A stretch of 22,219 nt of DNA. It comes from a virus. The notes beneath the pieces were generated by a model, which did not search any database, had not been told where the DNA came from, and was given only the letters and a program-made list of their open reading frames with translations. The stretch spans positions 1 to 22,219 of the IMG/VR virus record IMGVR_UViG_3300042350_000872. One strand, 5' to 3'. Shown here piece by piece: positions 7,976 through 14,849 of the stretch (position 1 is its first letter; the number at the start of each line of letters is the position of its first letter). The position numbers and the translations under genes were made by a program.

Positions 7976-8433
7976 GGGCAGGTGATAGGTCTTGGCCCGG
8001 ATGGATCAACGTCGATTGTATTGGGGATCAAGACCTGATCTCAGATGTAACGAAACTTGATTTGCCGGATAATCATGCCGACGAGATTTCAGCGATCCAT
8101 TTGTTCGAGCACATCCCTACACCCAAAGCGAAACAAACGTTGCTTGAGTGGTTGCGGGTGCTGAAGCCAGGCGGTCAGTTGTCGCTTGAAATGCCGTGTC
8201 TTGACAATGTAATTGCGCTATGGAATCAGGGACACAGGAACGATGACTTGATCGGGCGTGCATTGTTCGGAATGCCCGAACCTGATACGATGCGCCATCA
8301 TTGGTGCTACTCGAAACAGCAAATAGGCACTATGTTAGTTGAAGCAAACTTTGAAAATGTACGTTTTGAAGAACCATTTTTCCACTTGCCGCAGCGTGAT
8401 CTTCGCGTTGTTGGCAGCAAATCTAAGGAGTAA
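7948..8433 (+). CDS. Class I SAM-dependent methyltransferase (161 aa)
   Basis: A small Methyltransf_11-like enzyme. Motif I is LHLGAGDRSWPGW (7-19), followed by the acidic residue at the end of strand 2 (NVD, 21-23). DVTKLDLPDNHADEI (33-47), HLFEHI (51-56) and the post-motif LRVLKPGGQLSLEMP are also visible. This LGAG...W-x-N-x-D arrangement is common in methyltransferases of polysaccharide and glycan loci and in phages. The gene starts 28 nt inside the glycosyltransferase gene, with GGAG 4 nt upstream. It is followed at once by a strong site for the next virion gene. Given its neighbours, methylation of a transferred sugar is the simplest hypothesis. DNA methylation is less likely because there is no NPPY/DPPY-type catalytic motif. 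Confidence 0.85.
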   Translation: MGHSIRLHLGAGDRSWPGWINVDCIGDQDLISDVTKLDLPDNHADEISAIHLFEHIPTPKAKQTLLEWLRVLKPGGQLSLEMPCLDNVIALWNQGHRNDDLIGRALFGMPEPDTMRHHWCYSKQQIGTMLVEANFENVRFEEPFFHLPQRDLRVVGSKSKE

Positions 8434-8435
8434 TC

Positions 8436-8795
8436 ATGGCTATCCCGTCACGCGTTTTGGGTAGTGGTAATTCTTCGCTGTCAACGGTTTCGATCTGCGG
8501 TGATGGTGCAACCGGTCTTGTTGCTGTAGGCAGCACGATTGCTGACGCTCTTCAACTGTCGGCGGTGTTCAACGCAATCACGACTTCATCTTCAGGTACG
8601 GGCGTAATTTTGCCTCCGACTGAAGTAGGTGCAATGGTTGGTATTCGTAATGATTCGGGACAAACCATTACGGTCTACCCGAAAGCAGGATCGACGATCA
8701 ATGCTGCTGCATCGACTTTGAGCGTTGCAAACGCAAAAACTGTCATTCTGTTTGCTACTAGCGCAACTACTTGGGCATCCGTTCTTACTGCATAA
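8436..8795 (+). CDS. Small beta-rich virion protein (119 aa)
   Basis: A low-charge, Ser/Thr-rich protein (about 33 of 119 residues by hand count). It contains GTGVILPPTEVGAMVGIRND, then SGQTITVYPKAGSTIN. This strand pattern (LPxxxxG-x-x-x-x-I-x-N, VYPxxGxxIN) is one I know from small phage structural modules, also found inside larger virion and tail proteins. AAGGAG at 8425-8430 overlaps the methyltransferase end and gives a strong independent start. It is probably a head or head-tail surface protein, perhaps a second decoration protein. It brackets the modification cassette on the opposite side from the 160-aa decoration-like protein. The exact role is unknown. Confidence 0.7.
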   Translation: MAIPSRVLGSGNSSLSTVSICGDGATGLVAVGSTIADALQLSAVFNAITTSSSGTGVILPPTEVGAMVGIRNDSGQTITVYPKAGSTINAAASTLSVANAKTVILFATSATTWASVLTA

Positions 8796-8807
8796 ATTTT
8801 TCCCCAC

Positions 8808-8812
8808 AGGAG
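8808..8812 (+). promoter_or_regulatory. Ribosome binding site (AGGAG) fixing ATG 8819
   Basis: AGGAG lies 6 nt before ATG 8819, inside the 23-nt gap that is the widest on the plus strand. An in-frame TTG at 8771 would overlap the previous gene and has no comparable site, so 8819 is the start. Confidence 0.7.
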
Positions 8813-8818
8813 AAAACA

Positions 8819-9385
8819 ATGGCACTTGATTCAGACATTAACAACGCAGACTCGCAGCTCTATGTCGAGTTCTACACGTCAGACAAAGACCCCTACAAGG
8901 GCAAGCCGTTCATAAGAATCGTAGTGCCGGGTGATAAAACGACAGTAATTGATCAGCCGGTGCGGGATGACCACAAAGAGCGTTTCCCGCGCCAATGGTT
9001 GCACTTTCAGATGCAAAGCGGTGATGGCCCTGTAATTGGCACGCCGCTGAAAGATTGGCATCAGGATCGTCCCGAAGAACTAACGGACAATCAGCTTGCT
9101 GAGTTGCAGATTCTTAAGTTTCAGACAGTTGAGCAAGTAGCAACTGCAAGCGATAGTCAGCTTCAACGGATCGGCATGGGTAGTGCAGGATTGCGTGAGC
9201 GTGGGCGCAGTTACCTATTGAACAAGAATCAAAAGGTTAGCAGCGGGGAGTTGGAAGAAACCCGCGCACAACTTGAAGAACTGAAAGCACAGATGGCGAT
9301 GCTTTTAGAGCAACGCAAACCTGGCAGACCGAGGAAAGAGAATGTCAACGACAACGATGCTAGGGTTGGTGCAACAAGTAACTAA
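8819..9385 (+). CDS. Virion-region protein with HhH-like and AT-hook-like motifs (188 aa)
   Basis: A conserved-looking phage protein of unknown role. The N-terminal part (about 12-80) has YVEFYTSDKDPYKGKPFIRI, PGDKTTVIDQPVRDDHKERFPRQW and IGTPLKDW. Residues about 103-133 (TVEQVATASDSQLQRIGMG, then RERGRSYL) look like a short helix-hairpin-helix element. Residues 143-165 are a coiled coil. Residues 166-174 (KPGRPRKEN) contain a GRPRK core like a eukaryotic-type AT-hook. The last 44 nt overlap the adaptor gene in another frame. Its place between a small structural gene and the head-tail adaptor suggests a virion or head-completion component. The DNA-contact idea is inference from motif appearance only. 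Confidence 0.75.
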   Translation: MALDSDINNADSQLYVEFYTSDKDPYKGKPFIRIVVPGDKTTVIDQPVRDDHKERFPRQWLHFQMQSGDGPVIGTPLKDWHQDRPEELTDNQLAELQILKFQTVEQVATASDSQLQRIGMGSAGLRERGRSYLLNKNQKVSSGELEETRAQLEELKAQMAMLLEQRKPGRPRKENVNDNDARVGATSN

Positions 9386-10250
9386 TGAACTTGGTGTTGC
9401 AACCCCGTCAAGCGTAGCAGGTAACACAAATCAGGACGTGATCCAAATACTCGCGTTGATGAACGCGAACGGATACGAATTCCTGCGTCGTTTTGCTTGG
9501 CGGGAGTTGACTAAGCAATACTCGTTTTATACCGAATACCTGACAACGACGGGCACTTGGACGACAGCAGCCCGCACGATCACGATGGCCTCCACTACGG
9601 GACTTGATACGACTTATCAAGTTCAAGGCACAGGCATCAATCAAAACACCTACATCGTTTCTGTAGACTCTTCCACGCAAGTCACGGTCAATCAAGACTT
9701 TTCTGCAAACGGTACTGCTGCAACGGCGTACTTCCAAAAAGTCAAATACGCGCTTCCCTCTGATTATGAAAGTCTTGTTCCGCGTACCATGTGGGACAAA
9801 TCCAAACATTGGGAAATGCTAGGGCCTGAGAATGCTCAGCAATGGGAATGGCTGTTGTCAGGCTATATCTCGACTGGCCCGCGTATCCGGTGGCGCTTGC
9901 TTGGTGAATACTTCCAAATTTGGCCCGGTATGTCTACGGCTGAATATCTAGGTTTTGAGTACCGCAGCAAGGGGTGGGCAGAATCTTCAACCGGCACGGT
10001 TAAGAACTCGTTTACCGTGGACACAGACACTTGTATCTACCCTGATCGGTTGATGGTCAACGCGACCAAGCTAAAGTATTTCGAGGCTAAAGGCTTCGAC
10101 ACTACGGCAATGATGCGTAACTACCTGACCGAATTGGAAGCAGCGAAGGCGCTGGATATGTCGTCTGCCAATCTGTCGCTTGCACCGCGTCCGGGTACTG
10201 TGCTTATCGGTTACGACAACATCCCCGACAGCGGCTACGGTACTAACTGA
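9342..10250 (+). CDS. Head-tail adaptor protein (302 aa)
   Basis: Probable connector between portal and tail nozzle, analogous to T7 gp11/P22 gp4-type adaptors. The N-terminal helices (LVQQVTNELGV and IQILALMNANGYEFLRRFAW) and a later LPSDYESLVPRTMWD...HWEMLGPENAQQWEWL block (from 138) are characteristic of this podophage family, as is SKGWAESS. A Thr/Ser-rich beta domain (about 67-132, from LTTTGTWTTAARTITM to TAYFQ) is inserted between these halves. It ends with a helical C-terminus and a GYDNIPDSGYG tail. ATG 9342 is chosen because AGGA lies 6 nt upstream; ATG 9357 lacks a site. It overlaps the previous gene by 44 nt and the nozzle gene by one base (TGATG). Confidence 0.8.
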   Translation: MSTTTMLGLVQQVTNELGVATPSSVAGNTNQDVIQILALMNANGYEFLRRFAWRELTKQYSFYTEYLTTTGTWTTAARTITMASTTGLDTTYQVQGTGINQNTYIVSVDSSTQVTVNQDFSANGTAATAYFQKVKYALPSDYESLVPRTMWDKSKHWEMLGPENAQQWEWLLSGYISTGPRIRWRLLGEYFQIWPGMSTAEYLGFEYRSKGWAESSTGTVKNSFTVDTDTCIYPDRLMVNATKLKYFEAKGFDTTAMMRNYLTELEAAKALDMSSANLSLAPRPGTVLIGYDNIPDSGYGTN

Positions 10251-11815
10251 TGGCAACAAGCGCACGCCGCCGCATGATGGTTCAAGGGACTGCCGCGCAA
10301 GTGGCTTCCTTGCCTGCGCCTATCGGTGGATGGAACGCCCGCGATTCGCTTGCCAACATGGAGGCGACTGATGCTGTGCAGTTGACCAATATGTTCCCTG
10401 CGGTGTCGAGCGTCAATCTGCGCGGTGGTTATCAACGGTACGCAACGGGCATCACAGGGCAAGTCGAGAGTCTTTTTAATTACTCAGGCGGCGCATCAGA
10501 AAAACTATTCGCAGTAGCTAGTGACAAAATCTACGACGTAACAGCAGGCGGTGCTGTGGGCGCTCCAGTCGTCTCAGGATTGACGAACGCTCGGTGGGAG
10601 TATGTCAACGTATCAACGCCGGGTGGCTCGTTCATGTACGCCGCTAATGGCACAGATGCGCCTTTGCTCTACAACGGATCGACATGGACTTCAATCACAG
10701 CATCATCGTCGCCTGCAATTACAGGGGTTACGACGACAACGCTTGATAATGTGACTCTGTTTAAAAACAGGGTTTGGTTTATCCAAAAGAACACCCTTGT
10801 TGCATGGTATCTGCCGACTTCCTCAATAGCAGGTGTTGCTGAGCAAATCGACTTAAGCTCGGTTGCTCGGTACGGTGGCTATCTTGTGTCGATTGGTACA
10901 TGGACAATCGACGCAGGTTACGGTGCTGACGACAACCTTGTTTTTGTCACAAGCAACGGTGAAGTTATAGCTTATCGAGGTACTGATCCTGCTTCGGCAT
11001 CGACGTGGGCGCTCATTGGTGTGTGGAAGTTAGGCACACCCATTGGCAAGCGTTGTATGTTTAAGTATGCGGGCGACTTGCTGATCCTTACGCTAGACGG
11101 TCTGTACCCACTAGCGTCTGCCATTCAAAGCTCAAGGCTTGATCCGAGGGTTGCGTTATCCGACAAGATACAGGGCGCGTTTGCTTTAGCAACAAGAACA
11201 TATCAAGCTAACTTTGGTTGGCAAATTTTCTACAACTCAAAAAACAATGCGTTGTTTGTAAACATACCGATTGCTCAAGGCTCACAGCAGCAACAGTATG
11301 TGATGAACAACATCACTAAAGCGTGGTGCAACTTTACTGGTTGGGAATCTAACTGTTGGGAAATCTACTCAGATGACCCTTACTTCGGTGGCAATGGTTT
11401 TGTAGGTAAAGGATGGACAACAGACTTTCAAGACGATGCTGCAAACATTGAAGCAATTACATTGCAAGCGTTTAACTACTACGGCTCTCGCGGTGTTAAA
11501 AAGTATTTCACTCGCGCAAGACCTAGCATTTTCACTAACGGGCAACCGGCTATCTTTGTTGGTATGAACGTAGACTTTGATGTGTCAGACACGACGGCAG
11601 CTTTGTCGTTTAGCCCGCAATCTTTTGGTGTTTGGGATACAGCTTATTGGGATAGTGGTTTGTGGGGGTCAGGCGCAACGATTACGAACAATTGGCAAGG
11701 CATTACAGGAATAGGATATTGCGGTTCAATTCAGATGAAAAGCGCAAGCAAAGGCTTGCAGATCGAATGGGCATCGACGGACATTGTTTATCAAACCGGA
11801 TGGGCAGGTATATAA
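10250..11815 (+). CDS. Tail nozzle-type beta-propeller protein (521 aa)
   Basis: Probable tail tube/nozzle protein, comparable in role to T7 gp12 or P22 gp10. The N-terminus has LPAPIGGWNARDSLANM and DAVQLTNMFPAVSSVNLRGGY (about 20-60), a highly recognisable opening of podophage tail proteins. Repeated beta-blade-like units follow (LFAVASDKIYDV, MYAANGTDAPLLYNGSTW, RVWFIQKNTLVAWYL, NLVFVTSNGEVIAYRG, LLILTLDGLYPL), suggesting a beta-propeller. The C-terminal region carries a tryptophan cluster, W462-D-T-A-Y-W-D-S-G-L-W472, then a small all-beta end. Low charge and many aromatic residues fit a virion protein. The start overlaps the adaptor stop (TGATG). The GNAT gene begins 16 nt before its end. 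Confidence 0.82.
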   Translation: MATSARRRMMVQGTAAQVASLPAPIGGWNARDSLANMEATDAVQLTNMFPAVSSVNLRGGYQRYATGITGQVESLFNYSGGASEKLFAVASDKIYDVTAGGAVGAPVVSGLTNARWEYVNVSTPGGSFMYAANGTDAPLLYNGSTWTSITASSSPAITGVTTTTLDNVTLFKNRVWFIQKNTLVAWYLPTSSIAGVAEQIDLSSVARYGGYLVSIGTWTIDAGYGADDNLVFVTSNGEVIAYRGTDPASASTWALIGVWKLGTPIGKRCMFKYAGDLLILTLDGLYPLASAIQSSRLDPRVALSDKIQGAFALATRTYQANFGWQIFYNSKNNALFVNIPIAQGSQQQQYVMNNITKAWCNFTGWESNCWEIYSDDPYFGGNGFVGKGWTTDFQDDAANIEAITLQAFNYYGSRGVKKYFTRARPSIFTNGQPAIFVGMNVDFDVSDTTAALSFSPQSFGVWDTAYWDSGLWGSGATITNNWQGITGIGYCGSIQMKSASKGLQIEWASTDIVYQTGWAGI

Positions 11816-12237
11816 CGAAAGGCCCGGCTATCGGGCATTGGGTAGCTAAGCGTGTTGAAGGCGGCTACTTTGAAGGACGCAGCGAAGCAATAGGACTGTG
11901 CAAGGACGATGAGATAGTTGCAGGCGTGATATACGAGAATTGGAACAAGAAAAGCATTTGGTGTCATATAGCAATCGAAGGACGGATGACAGGCGCATAC
12001 CTAGCGGCAATTTTCGACTACCCGTTTAATGTGTGCCAAGTAGACAAGATCATAGTGCCGGTAGGAAGCGACAACGCAGCAAGCATCAAGTTAGTAACGA
12101 ATATGGGATTTGTAGAGGAAAGCAGAATAAAGGATGCAAGGGTGGATGGCGACATTGTTTTCTACACAATGAAGCATGACGCTTGCAGGTTTTTGACTGA
12201 TAAATACAGTAGAAAAATAGGAGTGCCTCATGGGTAA
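11800..12237 (+). CDS. GNAT-family acetyltransferase (145 aa)
   Basis: A small N-acetyltransferase-like protein. Family features are the opening GPAIGHWVAKRV, EAIGLCKDDEIVAGVIYENW (strands 2-4), IFDYPFNVCQVDKIIVPV, then SDNAASIKLVTNMGFVEESR, where the N-x-A-A-x-x-x-x-x-x-x-x-GF pattern is typical of GNAT motif A/B. The classical R/Q-x-x-G-x-G/A loop is degenerate. GNAT genes of this type occur in tail regions of phages; substrates are mostly unknown. ATG 11800 puts the family's N-terminus in place and overlaps the nozzle gene by 16 nt; longer in-frame starts at 11662 and 11767 would extend it with sequence unlike the family. No strong ribosome binding site is seen, so coupling is likely. It overlaps the next gene by 8 nt. 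Confidence 0.78.
   Translation: MGRYITKGPAIGHWVAKRVEGGYFEGRSEAIGLCKDDEIVAGVIYENWNKKSIWCHIAIEGRMTGAYLAAIFDYPFNVCQVDKIIVPVGSDNAASIKLVTNMGFVEESRIKDARVDGDIVFYTMKHDACRFLTDKYSRKIGVPHG
12219..12223 (+). promoter_or_regulatory. Ribosome binding site (AGGAG) for the first ejection-type gene
   Basis: AGGAG lies within the end of the acetyltransferase gene, 6 nt before ATG 12230. It gives the ejection-protein block its own strong translation start. Confidence 0.65.
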
Positions 12238-13144
12238 AAGTTCACCATCGCCGCCGCCCGCACCGGATTATTCAGGTGCTGCTAGAGAACAAGGTGCTGC
12301 TAACGTAGAAACAGCTCGCCTACAGGGAAGGATGTCGAATCCAAACATTATTTCGCCTTTGGGTACGCAGACTGTCACCTACGCAGACGATCAGCCTACT
12401 GTTACGCAGACCCTCACGCCTACAGCAACCGAGACGCTTGCTTCGCAGCAACGTGTGCAACAGCTATTGGCAGGTCTTGGTGAGACGGGGACAACTCAAG
12501 CGCAAAAAGTAATCAGCACCCCGTTTGCTCCGACCGGCACAGCAGGAGAAGCACTACAAACTAGGCTTGATACGTCTGCGTTAGCTAAAGCCCCCGTCAA
12601 TGCAGGCATGACAGGTCAAGAAGCAATTATGCGGAGGTTGCAACCGCAGCTAGAAGGTCGTCAGGCAATGCTTGAGAATCAGCTTGCCAATCAAGGCATC
12701 ACGCCCGGTTCACAGGCTTACAGAACCGCACAGACGCAAGAAGCGCAGAATCGCAACGACTTGCTGAGTCAAGCTGCATTGCAAGGCATTGGTCTTGATA
12801 CGCAAGCTCGCGCAGCAGGATTTGGCGAGCAACAAGCATTGATGGGTACGCAGAACGCCGCACAACAAGCAGAATTGCAGCGTCAAGCATACTTACGCCA
12901 ACAGCCCCTGAATGAGATTACGGGACTTATGTCGGGCTCGCAGATTCAAATGCCGCAGTTCCAAGGGTATCAAGGGCCGACTGTTGCGCCTGCTCCGATC
13001 TTTGCGGGGGCACAAGCGCAAGGTCAAGCAAATATGCAGAACTATGGCATTCAGTCTGCCAACGTTAATGCTCAGAATGCGGGGCTTTATAATTTGATTG
13101 GATCAGGCGCACAAGCAGCAGCAGGCACTAAAGGGTTCTTCTAA
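12230..13144 (+). CDS. Internal virion / DNA ejection-type protein (304 aa)
   Basis: Probable virion-internal or tail-tip protein expelled during DNA entry. The N-terminus, MGKSSPSPPPAPDYSGAA, is a well-known opening of podophage proteins that precede the larger ejection proteins. The rest is rich in Gln and Ala, with long amphipathic helices (about 115-230, for example GRQAMLENQLANQG and EQQALMGTQNAAQQAELQRQ). The C-terminus is a Gly/Ala/Gln-rich low-complexity tail ending GTKGFF. There is no signal peptide and no enzyme motif. It overlaps the GNAT gene by 8 nt and its stop overlaps the next start (TAATG). The family assignment comes from the N-terminus and gene order; mechanistic detail is inferred. 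Confidence 0.7.
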   Translation: MGKSSPSPPPAPDYSGAAREQGAANVETARLQGRMSNPNIISPLGTQTVTYADDQPTVTQTLTPTATETLASQQRVQQLLAGLGETGTTQAQKVISTPFAPTGTAGEALQTRLDTSALAKAPVNAGMTGQEAIMRRLQPQLEGRQAMLENQLANQGITPGSQAYRTAQTQEAQNRNDLLSQAALQGIGLDTQARAAGFGEQQALMGTQNAAQQAELQRQAYLRQQPLNEITGLMSGSQIQMPQFQGYQGPTVAPAPIFAGAQAQGQANMQNYGIQSANVNAQNAGLYNLIGSGAQAAAGTKGFF

Positions 13145-13389
13145 TGAACAATATGTACAGTTTCAATCCCGAAGAAAAACGCGTTCGCATGGCGCAAGCA
13201 TTGCAAAACTATATCTTGCCGGAGCAAAAAGTAGAGATGCCACAAGCGCCTGCACAATCGTCTAGCGGAATGTCGCCTACGGACATTGCTAAATTGTTCA
13301 AGAAAAAGCCTATCAATCCGTACAGCAGCAATGACGCAAAAGATGCTTCAACGCCTACTGATTTGAACGTGTATCAGGAGAGTCGATAA
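13144..13389 (+). CDS. Small protein between ejection genes (81 aa)
   Basis: No family recognised. The N-terminal helix NPEEKRVRMAQALQNYILPEQ is followed by a Pro/Gln/Ser-rich linker and a basic patch (IAKLFKKKPINPY). It starts in a TAATG overlap with the preceding gene, with another ATG four codons in. It ends in a TAATG overlap with the next gene, so it is clearly an operon member rather than a chance frame. A minor internal virion protein or chaperone for the ejection proteins would fit, from location only. Confidence 0.7.
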   Translation: MNNMYSFNPEEKRVRMAQALQNYILPEQKVEMPQAPAQSSSGMSPTDIAKLFKKKPINPYSSNDAKDASTPTDLNVYQESR

Positions 13390-14849
13390 TGGCTACCGTG
13401 AATTTCAATTTGCCAAGCCCATACGAAACTGAGCTTGCTGACATCGCTCGCCGTCAAAAGATGGCTGAGTTGATGCAGCAACAGGCATTTCAACCTGCTG
13501 AGACGTTCAGCTATGGCGGCATCCAGGCTAGGACTTCGCCGCTTACGGGGCTTGCTAAAGCGTTGCAAGGCTATATGGCAGTCAAGACGCAAAAAGACTT
13601 GGCTAACGAACAGAAAGCATTGGGCGAAAGAGCGCAAAGAGAAAGCGCATCTGACTTTGCGACATTGTTTGGGCATATGCAAGGGCAAGAAGCCAAGCCC
13701 GTTCGTCCACCCGCGACGGCTATTGATGACCAAGGCAATTTTAATCAAATGTTGCCTGCTGTTCCTGCGCGTGCGCTTGGAACGGTTGATCCAAGCATAT
13801 TGGCTGCATTGCGCGATCCGCAAGCCAAGCAACTTGCCATGTCGCAACTGCTTGCACAGTTGCGCCCACAAGCGCCGATTGCAGTTAAAGAGGGCGAAAC
13901 TCTGTTTGATCCGCGCACCGGAAAAACAATATTTAGTCAGCCAAAAGCCGACAAAATTAAAGAAACTCAAATTCTTATGAATGATGACGGTGTGCCGACT
14001 TTGTTTGGCATTACCGAATCCGGCGAACGCAAGAATCTTGGCCCTGCACAACGAGTTGTTTCCCCTGATACGCAAGCGCGATTGACGCAAGAGAGAACAC
14101 TTGCAGATCGAGCGTTCAATAGCCTTTCGGCTGCACAGCAGCAACAAGCAAGACAAGAAGCGCAGCGGTTGGGTATCAGCCTTGAAGATTTGAAGCTGCG
14201 GCAATATCAAGCGCAAAACCCCGCTATGAGTTTCCAAGAAACCGAAAGCGGCGCGATGGCATTCAATCCGCGCACCGGCACAGCCACTCCGGTCTTGACT
14301 CCGGCAGGCACTCCATTGCAAAGCGGCAGACCATTGACCGAAGCGCAAGCAAAAGGAACGTTGTACGCAACTCGCGCAGCGGAAGCAGATCAAATCCTAA
14401 ACAACATTGGACAAGGCGGCACAGTTAAGCCCGGTTTGTTGAAACGCATAGGTGGATCAATTCCGTTTGTGGGTGAGGGCGTTGGTTCGATGTTGAACTT
14501 CACTCAAAGTGCACCACAGCAACAAATTGAGCAAGCGCAACGAAATTTTGTTAATGCCCTTCTTCGTCAAGAATCAGGAGCAGCTATTGGAAAAGACGAA
14601 TTTGCAAACGCGCAACAACAATATTTTCCACAGCCTGGCGATTCAGACGAAGTTATTGCACAAAAAGCAACAAACAGACGCACCGCAATCACAGGTCTTT
14701 CGGTACAAGCAGGGCCGGGAATTCAACGTGCTCAACAAACGCAGCAACAAACGCAACAACCGATGCGGGCTAAGAATCCGACAACTGGTCAGGAAATTAT
14801 CTCGACTGATGGCGGTAAAACCTGGAAGCCCGTACAAGGAGCACAGTAA
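13389..14849 (+). CDS. DNA ejection-type internal virion protein (486 aa)
   Basis: A helix-rich protein of the phage injection-protein type. The N-terminal helices (YETELADIARRQKMAELMQQQAF, GLAKALQGYMAVKTQK) lead to a Gln-rich middle. A recognisable C-terminal block follows: TEAQAKGTLYATRAAEADQIL (from 317), then RNFVNALLRQESGAAIGKDEF (from 385) and QQYFPQPGDSDEVIAQK. This last block is familiar from many podophage proteins annotated as internal virion or injection proteins. A short beta tail contains STDGGKTW, an exact match to the S-x-D-x-G-x-T-W Asp-box pattern. There is no lytic or protease motif. Gene order (unknown, 486 aa, 654 aa) matches the three-ejection-protein arrangement of P22/T7-like phages. 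Single-base overlaps join it to both neighbours. Confidence 0.78.
   Translation: MATVNFNLPSPYETELADIARRQKMAELMQQQAFQPAETFSYGGIQARTSPLTGLAKALQGYMAVKTQKDLANEQKALGERAQRESASDFATLFGHMQGQEAKPVRPPATAIDDQGNFNQMLPAVPARALGTVDPSILAALRDPQAKQLAMSQLLAQLRPQAPIAVKEGETLFDPRTGKTIFSQPKADKIKETQILMNDDGVPTLFGITESGERKNLGPAQRVVSPDTQARLTQERTLADRAFNSLSAAQQQQARQEAQRLGISLEDLKLRQYQAQNPAMSFQETESGAMAFNPRTGTATPVLTPAGTPLQSGRPLTEAQAKGTLYATRAAEADQILNNIGQGGTVKPGLLKRIGGSIPFVGEGVGSMLNFTQSAPQQQIEQAQRNFVNALLRQESGAAIGKDEFANAQQQYFPQPGDSDEVIAQKATNRRTAITGLSVQAGPGIQRAQQTQQQTQQPMRAKNPTTGQEIISTDGGKTWKPVQGAQ

Noticed and set aside
7948-8433. Methyltransferase as a DNA restriction-modification enzyme
   Set aside because: It lacks a D/N-P-P-Y/F or Cys-type catalytic motif and a target recognition domain, and lies in a sugar-transfer context.
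11662-11799. Longer start for the GNAT acetyltransferase
   Set aside because: The added residues are a shadow of the nozzle C-terminus; the family N-terminus begins near ATG 11800.
13374-14393. 339-codon antisense open frame opposite an ejection-type gene
   Set aside because: Cys/Arg/Leu-rich shadow frame produced by the Gln/Ala codon bias of the real gene; no neighbours on that strand.
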